A stretch of 27,783 bases of DNA from an uncultured Selenomonadales bacterium (GCA_937915725.1 CALGGV010000021.1:1-27783), one strand, 5' to 3'. Positions 7,539-14,733 are shown, numbered from the stretch's first letter. Translations and numbers: made by a program. The notes: a model not told the origin generated them from the letters alone.

Positions 7539-8147
7539 ATGTGGGACAAAAAGGTTTGGCTTAAAGCTCGTTATGAAAAAGCCAAAAAAGATTATGCTAC
7601 TTTTATTTCTCTGTATCCCTTTGAAATTGAAACTTTGGAAACCGAAATTTGGAAATGGATTAAAAATTATGAAGGTCTTTATATGGAGAGTACATTTGGA
7701 CGCACTAAAAGTTTTTACAAGGGAAAAATCAAGATTCTAAAACCGCAACTTAATATACACGGATATTTAACTGTTCATTTGTTCAAAAATGGCAAATATA
7801 AAGTGCATAGCGTTCATACTTTAGTAGCAAATACTTTTATTCCTAATCCTGATAATCTTCCTGAAGTCAATCATTATGACGGCATAAAATTTAATTGCCA
7901 CATTTCAAACTTAGAGCGAGTTACCACATTAGAAAATATAGAACATTCAATTAGTACTGGTTTGCGCAAAACAGGTATAGAAAGTTCAAGAGCAAAATTT
8001 ACTAAAGAACAGATTCTTGAAATTAGAACTACTTTTATTTCAAGTGATGAAGAATATGGAATTAGAGCACTTGCCAGAAAATATAATGTCGGCAGGACAA
8101 CAATTAAGCGTATTATTAATCGTGAAGTTTATAAAAGCGTCGAATAA
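7539..8147 (+). CDS. Free-standing NUMOD4/HNH homing-type endonuclease
   Basis: 202-residue putative site-specific DNA endonuclease. An N-terminal stretch of about 35 residues is followed by a NUMOD4-like DNA-binding motif (EIWKWIKNYEGLYMES, residues 36-51). The HNH nuclease core follows: HSVHTLVANTF with His90 and His93, VNHYDG with Asn111-His112, and SNLERVT with Asn124. A C-terminal helix-turn-helix segment (about 150-200) contains RALARKYNVGRTTIKRI. ATG lies nine bases after GGAGG (7525-7529). Such genes are usually phage- or intron-borne and move by cutting intronless or allelic sites. No intron, phage gene or split exon is visible here, so it looks like an orphan insertion between the chemoreceptor and glyA. 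Confidence 0.85.
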   Translation: MWDKKVWLKARYEKAKKDYATFISLYPFEIETLETEIWKWIKNYEGLYMESTFGRTKSFYKGKIKILKPQLNIHGYLTVHLFKNGKYKVHSVHTLVANTFIPNPDNLPEVNHYDGIKFNCHISNLERVTTLENIEHSISTGLRKTGIESSRAKFTKEQILEIRTTFISSDEEYGIRALARKYNVGRTTIKRIINREVYKSVE

Positions 8148-8150
8148 AAC

Positions 8151-8179
8151 TTGACAATTTCTATCAAAACTTGTAAATT
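8151..8179 (+). promoter_or_regulatory. SigA promoter for glyA
   Basis: TTGACA (8151-8156), a 17-bp spacer and TAAATT (8174-8179) start four bases after the HNH stop codon. Transcription would begin near 8186, next to GGAGG at 8187-8191. Confidence 0.6.
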
Positions 8180-8196
8180 ATTTTTCGGAGGTTAGA

Positions 8197-8229
8197 GCCG
8201 CACATAGTTTACAATTTTTTTTGTGCGGC
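8197..8229 (+). other. Hairpin in the glyA leader, between a GGAGG and the start codon
   Basis: GCCGCAC (8197-8203) and GTGCGGC (8223-8229) form a perfect 7-bp stem around a 19-base AT-rich loop. GGAGG lies at 8187-8191 just upstream, and the ATG at 8241 has no Shine-Dalgarno of its own. Folding would shorten the distance between GGAGG and ATG from about 49 to about 16 bases. Confidence 0.5.
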
Positions 8230-8240
8230 GAAATAAAAAT

Positions 8241-9482
8241 ATGAATCTTAATGAAGGTCTTGCAAAAGATAAAATTATTTTTGACGCAATAGAAAATGAA
8301 CTCAACAGGCAACGCAACAATCTTGAAATGATTGCATCTGAAAATATTGTATCTAAGGCAGTTATGCAAGCGCAAGGTTCAGTATTAACCCTTAAATATG
8401 CCGAAGGATATAGCGGAAAAAGGTATTACGGCGGCTGTAAATATGTTGATATAGTTGAGCAAACTGCGATTGACAGAGCCAAAGAACTTTTCGGCGCAAA
8501 TTTCGCCAATGTTCAGCCGCACTCCGGCGCGCAAGCAAATATGGCAGTTTTTATGGCGTTTTTAAATCTCGGCGATACTGTTTTGAGTATGAATTTAACA
8601 GACGGCGGGCATTTGTCGCACGGTATGAAATTAAATTTCAGCGGCAAATACTTTAAAATTGTACCTTACGGCGTCAGCAAAGAAACTGAAATGATTGATT
8701 ATGACGCACTGGAAAAATTAGCCGTTGAATGTCAGCCGAAATTGATAATTGCGGGCGCGTCTGCCTACAGCCGAATTTTGGATTTTGAAAGATTTTCAGC
8801 CATTGCCAAAAAAGTTGGCGCGTACCTTATGACAGATATTGCGCACATTGCGGGGCTTGTAGTTGGCGGCGTTCATCCTTCGCCCATGCAATTTGCTGAT
8901 ATTGTTACAACTACAACTCATAAAACTTTGCGCGGACCGCGCGGCGGCTTGATTCTTTGGAACAACGAAGATTATACAAAGAAAATTAACAGCGCGGTTT
9001 TCCCCGGCACTCAAGGCGGCGGACTAATGCACGTTGTTGCAAGCAAGGCGGTTGCACTAGGTGAGGCATTGCAGCCGGAATTTAAAGAATACGCCGCGCA
9101 GATTGTCAAAAACGCAAAAACTTTAGCTGCCAAACTTGCCGCCGACGGTTTCAGAATTGTTTCCGGCGGTACTAATAATCACTTAATGCTTGTCGATTTA
9201 ACCAGTAAAAAAATTACAGGCAAAGAGGCGCAGGCACTTTTGGAAGACGTTAATATTACCGTCAACAAAAATACAATTCCTTTTGAAACGCTTAGCCCGT
9301 TTGTCACAAGCGGTATTAGAATTGGTACGCCCGCACTTACTACCCGCGGCTTTAAAGAAGAAGATATGAATGAAGTTGCAGATATTATTTCGCTCGTTTT
9401 GAATAATCCTGCTGACGAAGATAAAAAAATTTTGGCGCGTGAACGTGTAGCCGCTCTTTGTAAAAAATATCCGCTTTATTAA
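8241..9482 (+). CDS. glyA: Serine hydroxymethyltransferase
   Basis: 413-residue cytoplasmic PLP enzyme that interconverts serine and glycine while charging tetrahydrofolate with a one-carbon unit. Visible motifs: ELNRQRNNLEMIASEN at the N-terminus, YAEGYSGKRYYGGC, QPHSGAQANMAVF, DIAHIAGLVVGGVHPSP and the PLP-lysine motif TTTTHKTLRGPRGG with Lys228. The length is normal. ATG 8241 is chosen because it matches family N-termini; an in-frame GTG at 8223 lies inside the leader hairpin and has no better ribosome site. It appears to be monocistronic, with its own promoter just after the HNH gene. A weak CGCC-AAAAA-GGCG hairpin lies about 9 bp after the stop, without a clear T tract. Confidence 0.97.
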   Translation: MNLNEGLAKDKIIFDAIENELNRQRNNLEMIASENIVSKAVMQAQGSVLTLKYAEGYSGKRYYGGCKYVDIVEQTAIDRAKELFGANFANVQPHSGAQANMAVFMAFLNLGDTVLSMNLTDGGHLSHGMKLNFSGKYFKIVPYGVSKETEMIDYDALEKLAVECQPKLIIAGASAYSRILDFERFSAIAKKVGAYLMTDIAHIAGLVVGGVHPSPMQFADIVTTTTHKTLRGPRGGLILWNNEDYTKKINSAVFPGTQGGGLMHVVASKAVALGEALQPEFKEYAAQIVKNAKTLAAKLAADGFRIVSGGTNNHLMLVDLTSKKITGKEAQALLEDVNITVNKNTIPFETLSPFVTSGIRIGTPALTTRGFKEEDMNEVADIISLVLNNPADEDKKILARERVAALCKKYPLY

Positions 9483-9606
9483 TTCAAATATCGCCAAAAA
9501 GGCGGAAAATTTCAACGTGGCAGGGCTTTTCTATTTCATTAGGTAATTTTATATATTACAGCTTTAAAATTTGGCTCTAAAAGCAGAATTTTTGAAGTAA
9601 TTTAAA

Positions 9607-9633
9607 TTTTGAATAATCCTGCTGATGAAGATA
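9607..9633 (+). pseudogene. Fragment duplicating the glyA 3' region
   Basis: TTTTGAATAATCCTGCTGAT and the next seven bases match glyA 9397-9423 with one difference. The partner encodes LNNPADED near the GlyA C-terminus. Flanking similarity fades on both sides, so this is a short decayed duplication 210 bp downstream of the original, not a gene. Confidence 0.7.
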
Positions 9634-9680
9634 TTGATAATTTTTTGTAAAATTTTAATTTAGAAGTTTTAAAACTAATA

Positions 9681-9832
9681 TTGAAAAAATTAATAAAAAA
9701 ATTTATAATAACGGCGTTATGGTCGTGGTTTGCGTTCAATGAGAGTATCTGTGCGCAGAAATTAACTGCAATGATATTTCAACCGAATGGAGCGCAACTT
9801 TAAACCTGACAGCTGAAAAAGTTCTTGCTTAG
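9681..9832 (+). pseudogene. Possible broken small exported protein
   Basis: From TTG 9681 one frame reads like a signal peptide (KKLIKKFIITALWSW, then FAFNESICA) and continues to a TAA near 9801. From about 9752 a second frame reads CAEINCNDISTEWSATLNL and TAEKVLA up to TAG 9830-9832. A one-base shift near 9750-9755 would fuse the two into a short exported protein of about 50 residues whose stop falls just inside a good terminator. There is no strong ribosome site. The stretch is short and chance is a real alternative. Nothing else gene-like is seen in 9483-9963. Confidence 0.22.
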
Positions 9833-9846
9833 GCAGGAGCTTTTTT
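9821..9846 (+). terminator. Terminator in the glyA-fruK interval
   Basis: GTTCTTGC (9821-9828) pairs with GCAGGAGC (9833-9840), including two G-U pairs, around a TTAG loop, followed by six T. It lies 339 bp after glyA, too far to be that gene's normal terminator, which suggests it belongs to a gene that has decayed. Confidence 0.7.
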
Positions 9847-9886
9847 AGTTTGCAAAAAAATATAAAGTTTCTAATTTAAATTTTCG

Positions 9887-9915
9887 TTGAAATATGCTGA
9901 ATTGTATCGTATAAT
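9887..9915 (+). promoter_or_regulatory. SigA promoter for the fructose operon
   Basis: TTGAAA (9887-9892), a 17-bp spacer and a perfect TATAAT (9910-9915) lie about 49 bp before fruK. No obvious FruR-type operator dyad was seen. Confidence 0.7.
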
Positions 9916-9963
9916 CACCGCATAAAAAAATTTTTTTAATATATTTTCGGGGAGGTTTTAAAA

Positions 9964-10869
9964 TTGATTTACACAGTTACATTTAATCCCGCACTGGATT
10001 ACAACGTTCGCCTTGATACGCTGAATCCCGGCAAAATTAACCGCGTAACTTTTGAACAAGTTCTCGGCGGCGGCAAAGGTATTAATGTTTCAATCGTACT
10101 TGGAAATTTAGGACACAAGTCAACCGCTATGGGATTTCTTGCAGGTTTTACCGGCAAAGAAATTATCCGCCAGCTCCGCACTTTCAACGCAGATGAAGAT
10201 TTTGTTCAACTCGACGAAGGCTTTTCAAGAATCAACGTAAAAGTTAAAGCTGATATTGAAACCGAAATTAACGGGCAGGGTCCAAAAATCAGCGACGCCA
10301 AACGCGATGAACTTTTTGCAAAACTTTCAAAACTCGGCGCGGGCGATACTCTCGTTATTTCCGGTTCCGTCCCCAACACTCTCCCCGATGATATGTACGA
10401 ACGTACACTTGAGCCGCTGCAGGGCAAGGGTATTCGTGTTGTTGTCGACGCAGAAAAAGGTTTACTCCTCAAAATTTTGAAATTTAATCCGTGGCTCATT
10501 AAACCGAACAACCACGAATTGGGCGATATGTTCGGCGTAACTTTAAAAACCGACGAAGAAATTATTACCTACGCCAAAAAGTTGCAGGAAAAAGGCGCGC
10601 AAAACGTTTTAATTTCAATGGCGGGCGACGGCGCAATTTTACTTACTGCTGAAGGTAAATCTTATAAATCTGCCGCGCCTAAAGGTACGCTGGTTAATTC
10701 AATCGGTGCGGGCGATTCAATGGTTGCCGGCTTTATCGCAGGTTATGAAGAATCTAACGGCGATTACGAAAAAGCCTTCAAAATGGGCGTTGCTACAGGC
10801 TCGGCATCTGCATTTTCTGAAAATCTTGCTACCCGCCCTGAAGTTGAGGCACTTTTAAAAACTATTTAG
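9964..10869 (+). CDS. fruK: 1-phosphofructokinase
   Basis: 301-residue PfkB-family sugar kinase that phosphorylates fructose 1-phosphate to fructose 1,6-bisphosphate, the step after PTS uptake of fructose. The N-terminal YTVTFNPALDYNVRL and GGGKGINVSIVLGNLG are typical of the FruK/LacC branch; the catalytic motif NSIGAGDSMVAGFIAGY carries Asp251. The length is normal. TTG start, preceded by GGGGAGGT at 9949-9956. It is first in the locus with no fruR repressor gene ahead of it, unlike the common fruRKA order. Its stop codon merges into the octamer array. Confidence 0.95.
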   Translation: MIYTVTFNPALDYNVRLDTLNPGKINRVTFEQVLGGGKGINVSIVLGNLGHKSTAMGFLAGFTGKEIIRQLRTFNADEDFVQLDEGFSRINVKVKADIETEINGQGPKISDAKRDELFAKLSKLGAGDTLVISGSVPNTLPDDMYERTLEPLQGKGIRVVVDAEKGLLLKILKFNPWLIKPNNHELGDMFGVTLKTDEEIITYAKKLQEKGAQNVLISMAGDGAILLTAEGKSYKSAAPKGTLVNSIGAGDSMVAGFIAGYEESNGDYEKAFKMGVATGSASAFSENLATRPEVEALLKTI

Positions 10870-10938
10870 TAGTTTTATAGTTTTATAGTGGAATAGTAAA
10901 TACTATAACACTATCGCACTATCCCACTATCCCACTAG
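10870..10938. repeat. Inverted pair of octamer arrays after fruK
   Basis: The left arm has TAGT at 10870, 10878, 10886 and 10894 (8-bp period, TAGTNNNA units). The right arm has ACTAT at 10902, 10910, 10918 and 10926 and ACTAG at 10934 (8-bp period, ACTATNNN units). The arms are complementary through the TAGT/ACTA cores and centred near 10899-10900, giving a long hairpin with periodic internal bulges. The left arm begins directly at the fruK stop and the right arm ends just before the next ribosome site. Confidence 0.85.
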
Positions 10939-10954
10939 AAAAGAGGTGAAAATG

Positions 10955-11827
10955 ATGAAAATTACAAACTTTATATCAAAAAAATCTGTGGCGTTGGACG
11001 TGCACCCTTCGACAAAACAAGAGGCAATAGATATGCTGATTGATTTATTAATGACGGCTGGCGCAATTAAAGATAAAGAAACTGTACGCCGCGACGTTTT
11101 GGCGCGTGAAGTTCAAGGCTCTACCGGTTTATCTGATGGACTTGCAACGCCGCACGCGCAAGACGCCGCAATTAAGAAAACCGCAATTTCAATTATAACA
11201 GTTCCTGAAGGCGTCAATTTTGATTCAATCGATGATAAACCTGCGCGACTTTTGGTGCTTTTCGCCGCGCCGCTTAAAGCCGGTACAAGCGAAATGACGG
11301 AATTGGGACGCTTTTCAGTTTTGTTAATGGATTCTGAATTCAAAGAAAAATTAATTCGTGCAAAATCCGTTGATGAAGTTTTAAAACTTATCGACGAAAA
11401 AGAATCCGAACGCTCAAAATCTGAAACGCCCGAAATTACCGGCAATTCAAAAATTATTGCAGTTACGGCTTGCCCAACGGGTATTTCTTCTTCATTTATG
11501 GCGCGTGAATCTTTGAAAAATTGCGCGGCTAAACTCGGTATGAATATCCGCGTTGAAGTTTACGGCGCGGCGGGCGTCTACCATTCTTTGACAGACGAAG
11601 AAATTAAAAACGCCGACATTGTAATTGTTGCGGCAAGCAAAAAAGTTCCTATTTCACGTTTCGACGGCAAAAAAATGATTCAAACTGCAGTTGGTACAGC
11701 TATTCGCAAGCCCGAACAACTTTTTGACAGAATCAAGGCAGGGCAGGCGCAAATTTTCCACGCCACTGAAGACGACGAACCCATAAGCTCCAAAATCTTC
11801 AAGAAAATTAAAAGCATATTCTCATAA
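10955..11827 (+). CDS. Fructose-type PTS IIAB paralog without IIC
   Basis: 290-residue cytoplasmic protein with an EIIA type-2 domain (about 1-150) and an EIIB-Fru-like domain (about 165-265), and no membrane IIC domain. The EIIA phosphohistidine motif LATPHAQD (His67) and the EIIB cysteine motif ACPTGIS (Cys173) are present. The second conserved EIIA histidine (EHL in the full-length FruA downstream, His113) is Met114 here. The EIIB loop after the cysteine reads SSSF instead of AHTF. ATG 10955 is placed six bases after GAGGTG; ATG 10952 and GTG 10946 are possible. It lies between fruK and fruA. It could relay phosphate to another IIC or act as a PTS-dependent regulator; it is unlikely to be a fully efficient transporter subunit. 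Confidence 0.85.
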   Translation: MKITNFISKKSVALDVHPSTKQEAIDMLIDLLMTAGAIKDKETVRRDVLAREVQGSTGLSDGLATPHAQDAAIKKTAISIITVPEGVNFDSIDDKPARLLVLFAAPLKAGTSEMTELGRFSVLLMDSEFKEKLIRAKSVDEVLKLIDEKESERSKSETPEITGNSKIIAVTACPTGISSSFMARESLKNCAAKLGMNIRVEVYGAAGVYHSLTDEEIKNADIVIVAASKKVPISRFDGKKMIQTAVGTAIRKPEQLFDRIKAGQAQIFHATEDDEPISSKIFKKIKSIFS

Positions 11828-11846
11828 CTTGAAGGGAATGTTAAAA

Positions 11847-12206
11847 ATGAAAAATTTCAAGCTACTTCCGATTTTCATTTTAACAATTTTAATTACTTTT
11901 GGCTTAACTGCATCGGTTTCAGCTAAAGATATTACCATTATGAACAATAGCGGAAAAATTATAGAGCAACTCTATCTTATTCCCAGCATTAATAAAGGTT
12001 GGGGCGATGATAAGCTCGGCGATAAAGTTATACCGGATGGCGGCAGTTTCACTGTAACCGGATTGGTTGTTGCAGGTAAAACCACTATAACGCCGGAACT
12101 TCGCTTTTGGGATTTAAAGGTAGTATTTCACGATAGGCAGGAAGAATCTTGGCTCAACATAAATCTTTCTGAATTATCGACTATTTGGATTGACAAGGAT
12201 AATTGA
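11847..12206 (+). CDS. Small exported protein with GWGDDxLG motif, copy 1
   Basis: 119-residue protein that I do not recognise. It has a clear Sec signal peptide: MKNFK, a hydrophobic core (LLPIFILTILITFGL) and likely cleavage after SVSA. The mature part of about 94 residues contains NNSGKIIEQLYLIPS and KGWGDDKLGD, which reads as a small beta-rich domain. GAAGGGA (11831-11837) is nine bases before ATG 11847, so this start is preferred over the upstream TTG 11829 and ATG 11838. It follows the IIAB gene by 19 bp and probably shares its transcript. A frame-broken paralog follows at 12296, each copy followed by a GC-rich hairpin. Confidence 0.75.
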   Translation: MKNFKLLPIFILTILITFGLTASVSAKDITIMNNSGKIIEQLYLIPSINKGWGDDKLGDKVIPDGGSFTVTGLVVAGKTTITPELRFWDLKVVFHDRQEESWLNINLSELSTIWIDKDN

Positions 12207-12228
12207 TTTAATCAAATTTTATTGACTG

Positions 12229-12259
12229 CGGCGGTTGTCAATTTATTTTTCAGCCGCCG
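12229..12259 (+). other. GC-rich hairpin after copy 1
   Basis: CGGCGG (12229-12234) pairs with CCGCCG (12254-12259) across an AT-rich loop. There is no downstream T tract, so it is not a classic terminator. A closely similar element with the same CGGCGGTTG left arm follows the second copy at 12704-12741, showing that gene and hairpin were duplicated together. Confidence 0.5.
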
Positions 12260-12295
12260 TTGTGCAAATTTTTACAATTTGAAAGGATGTTAACA

Positions 12296-12638
12296 ATGAA
12301 AATTTCCAAAGTATTACAAATTTTCGTATTGACAGCCCTTCTCATTACGGGGGGGGGTATTAAACAGTAGTAAAGCTGACGCGGCGTCTCTCGAAGTCGT
12401 AAATGGTTCAGGCGAAACAATCCAAGCTATTTACTGTGTTAGTACAGATTATCCGGGCTGGGGTGACGATATACTCGGTAACGGTTATTTATATGACGGA
12501 CAGTACCAAATAATCAATTTCTCTAGAGCACGATATGTAAAACTTAAAGTTTATTTTTCTGGAGGAAGGTATAAATACTGGGAGAGTATTGATTTATACA
12601 ATCGTTCAAGTGTAACAGTTGGAAGATATAACGGCTAA
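12296..12638 (+). pseudogene. GWGDDxLG exported protein copy 2, frameshifted at a nine-G run
   Basis: ATG 12296, eight bases after GAAAGGA, opens a signal peptide (MKISKVLQIFVLTALLITG) that runs into nine consecutive G (12349-12357). As given, the frame stops at TAG 12368-12370. Removing one G joins it to a frame that continues as VLNSSKADAASLEVVNGSGE through YPGWGDDILG to TAA 12636-12638, giving an intact 113-residue exported protein. NGSGETIQAIY and GWGDDILG align with NNSGKIIEQLY and GWGDDKLG of the preceding gene. The body has no other stop, so it is either switched off by G-tract slippage or a sequencing error. Function unknown. Confidence 0.8.
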
Positions 12639-12703
12639 TTTAAGGTTTTACGAAATTTGAGGCGGCGTGGAAAATTTTTTAATATTTTTAGTTAAGTTTA
12701 ACG

Positions 12704-12741
12704 CGGCGGTTGTTTATTTATTTTTTATTCTGCAACCGCCG
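12704..12741 (+). other. GC-rich hairpin after copy 2
   Basis: CGGCGGTTG (12704-12712) pairs perfectly with CAACCGCCG (12733-12741) across a 20-base AT-rich loop. It matches the hairpin after copy 1 in arm sequence and loop composition. It lies about 24 bp before the fruA ribosome site and could modulate read-through or protect mRNA ends. Confidence 0.6.
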
Positions 12742-12781
12742 TTAGGAATTATAAATTTTTTAACAAAGGAAGTGTAAATTG

Positions 12782-14710
12782 ATGAGAGTAACCGAATTGC
12801 TCAAAAATGCGAGCATAGATTTGGGCGCACACGTCAAGGATAAGCAAGACGCTATTGCACACCTTGCAGACTTGATGGAAAAGGGCGGCAACCTCAAAGA
12901 TAAGGCGCAGTACTTAAAAGACGTGCGGGCGCGTGAAGCCAGCGGTACAACAGGCTTAGGCGACGGTATAGCAACACCGCACGCAAAATCAGCAGGCGTT
13001 AAAGAACCGGGACTTGCCGCAATGACAATTCCCGAAGGTATCGATTTTGAATCAATGGACGGCAACCCCGCGCGTTTATTCTTCGCTATTGCAGCTCCTG
13101 ATACAGGCGCAGACGAGCATTTAATGATACTTTCAAAACTTGCTACAATGATTATGGACCCCGATTTTAAAGAGGCGTTAATTGCGGCAAAGTCTAAGGA
13201 AGAATTTTTAAAACTTATCGACGACAAAGAAGACGGCAAATTTCAAGCTCCAGCCGATTCGGCAAATGCAGGTCCCGCAATTACGGCGGATCATATTCAA
13301 ATTTTGGCAGTTACAGCTTGTCCGACGGGTATCGCACATACATTTATGGCGGCTGAATCTTTGGAACAACACGCCAAAAAGCGCGGTATTTCAATTAAAG
13401 TTGAAACGAACGGCTCCGGCGGTGCAAAGAATGTTTTGACGGCTGAAGAAATTGCTAAGGCAGACGGTATCATAGTTGCGGCTGATAAAAACGTTGCAAT
13501 GGCGCGTTTCGACGGTAAACCTGTTGTCATTACAAAAGTTGCAGACGGTATCAATAAAGCTGATGAACTTATTGACAGAGCGTTAAGCGGCTCGGCTCCA
13601 ATTTACCACGCAAAAGCCGGCGAAGGCGCGGGCGATGCAGGCGGTGGCGGCGGCGAAAATGAATCTGTCGGGCGTCAAGTTTACAAACATTTGATGAACG
13701 GCGTATCGCATATGTTGCCTTTCGTTATTGGCGGCGGTATTTTAATTGCAATTTCATTCTTGATTGATGGCGCGTCAGTCGATTTAAATTCACTTCCGGC
13801 TGAAGAACGCGGCAAATTTGGTAACATTACAGAAACTGCGCACATTTTTAACGCAATAGGCGGCGCGTCATTCGGCTTTATGTTGCCGGTACTTGCAGGT
13901 TTTATTTCAATGTCAATCGCAGATCGTCCCGGTCTTGCGGCGGGCTTTGTAGGCGGCGCGTTGAGTGCGTCAAACGGTTCAGGCTTTTTGGGCGCGTTGC
14001 TTGCAGGTTTTATCGCAGGTTTCCTTGTAAACTTCCTTAAAAAAGCTCTTAGCGGTCTTCCTGCGTCATTGGAAGGCACTAAGCCAATTTTATTTTATCC
14101 GTTGCTTGGAGTTTTGGGTATTGGTTTAATTTGTAACTTTTTGATTGGTCCGCCTGTTGCGGGTATTAACGAGGCGTTGAAGAATACTTTAGCGAATATG
14201 GATCCTTCAGCTAAGTTGATGATGGGCGCGGTTATCGGCGGAATGATGGCTATTGATATGGGCGGTCCTTTGAACAAGGCGGCTTATGTTACAGGCGTTG
14301 GACTTTTGGCGGACGGCAACTATTACGTTATAGCGGCGGCTATGGCTGGCGGTATGGTTCCACCTTTGGCTATTGCGCTTGCAACAATTTTCTTCAAGAG
14401 CAAATTTACAAAACAAGAACAAAGTACAGCCCCAACAAATATTGTTATGGGCTTTTCGTTCATTACTGAAGGTGCTATACCTTTTGCGGCGGGCGACCCG
14501 TTGCACGTTATTCCAGCCTGCGCTATTGGTTCGGCTATTGCAGGCGCGCTTGTTATGATGTTTGACTGTACGTTAATGGCTCCGCACGGTGGAATTTTCG
14601 TTGTTCCTACCATTGGAAATCCCGGCGGCTATTTAACGGCTATTGCAGTTGGCGCAGTTGTTGGCGCGGTTATTTTGGGCTTTATCAGAAAACCTCGTCC
14701 TCAAGATTAA
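12782..14710 (+). CDS. fruA: PTS fructose transporter, EIIABC
   Basis: 642-residue membrane permease that takes up fructose and phosphorylates it to fructose 1-phosphate. The EIIA domain (about 1-148) has GIATPHAKS with phosphorylatable His67 and the second histidine at 113. The EIIB domain (about 172-275) has ACPTGIAHTFMAAESL with Cys180. A Gly/Asp/Glu linker (near AGEGAGDAGGGGGENE) leads to EIIC from about 300 to the end, with many membrane segments and GFSFITEGAIPFAAGDP near residues 556-572. Domain order and length are normal for fused IIABC-Fru. ATG 12782 lies 11 bases after AAAGGA; an in-frame TTG at 12779 is also possible. A terminator follows. Shares the locus with fruK and the IIAB paralog. 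Confidence 0.95.
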   Translation: MRVTELLKNASIDLGAHVKDKQDAIAHLADLMEKGGNLKDKAQYLKDVRAREASGTTGLGDGIATPHAKSAGVKEPGLAAMTIPEGIDFESMDGNPARLFFAIAAPDTGADEHLMILSKLATMIMDPDFKEALIAAKSKEEFLKLIDDKEDGKFQAPADSANAGPAITADHIQILAVTACPTGIAHTFMAAESLEQHAKKRGISIKVETNGSGGAKNVLTAEEIAKADGIIVAADKNVAMARFDGKPVVITKVADGINKADELIDRALSGSAPIYHAKAGEGAGDAGGGGGENESVGRQVYKHLMNGVSHMLPFVIGGGILIAISFLIDGASVDLNSLPAEERGKFGNITETAHIFNAIGGASFGFMLPVLAGFISMSIADRPGLAAGFVGGALSASNGSGFLGALLAGFIAGFLVNFLKKALSGLPASLEGTKPILFYPLLGVLGIGLICNFLIGPPVAGINEALKNTLANMDPSAKLMMGAVIGGMMAIDMGGPLNKAAYVTGVGLLADGNYYVIAAAMAGGMVPPLAIALATIFFKSKFTKQEQSTAPTNIVMGFSFITEGAIPFAAGDPLHVIPACAIGSAIAGALVMMFDCTLMAPHGGIFVVPTIGNPGGYLTAIAVGAVVGAVILGFIRKPRPQD

Positions 14711-14733
14711 TATTTTAACTGAATAAAAAAATT

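Noticed and set aside
7507..8191. Direct repeats bounding the HNH gene (TTGTCAAATTAC-GGAGG versus TTGTAAATTA-GGAGG)
   Set aside because: The similarity is short, gapped and mostly AT-rich plus a ribosome site, so it may be chance.
7399..8240. Group I intron, or the HEARO-type RNA known from other HNH genes, around the endonuclease
   Set aside because: No split gene, catalytic-core pairing or long structured RNA could be recognised, and the protein is NUMOD4/HNH, not the IsrB-like type linked to HEARO.
8186..8240. A folate or glycine riboswitch ahead of glyA
   Set aside because: The leader is only about 55 bases with one stem and shows none of the conserved cores of these riboswitches.
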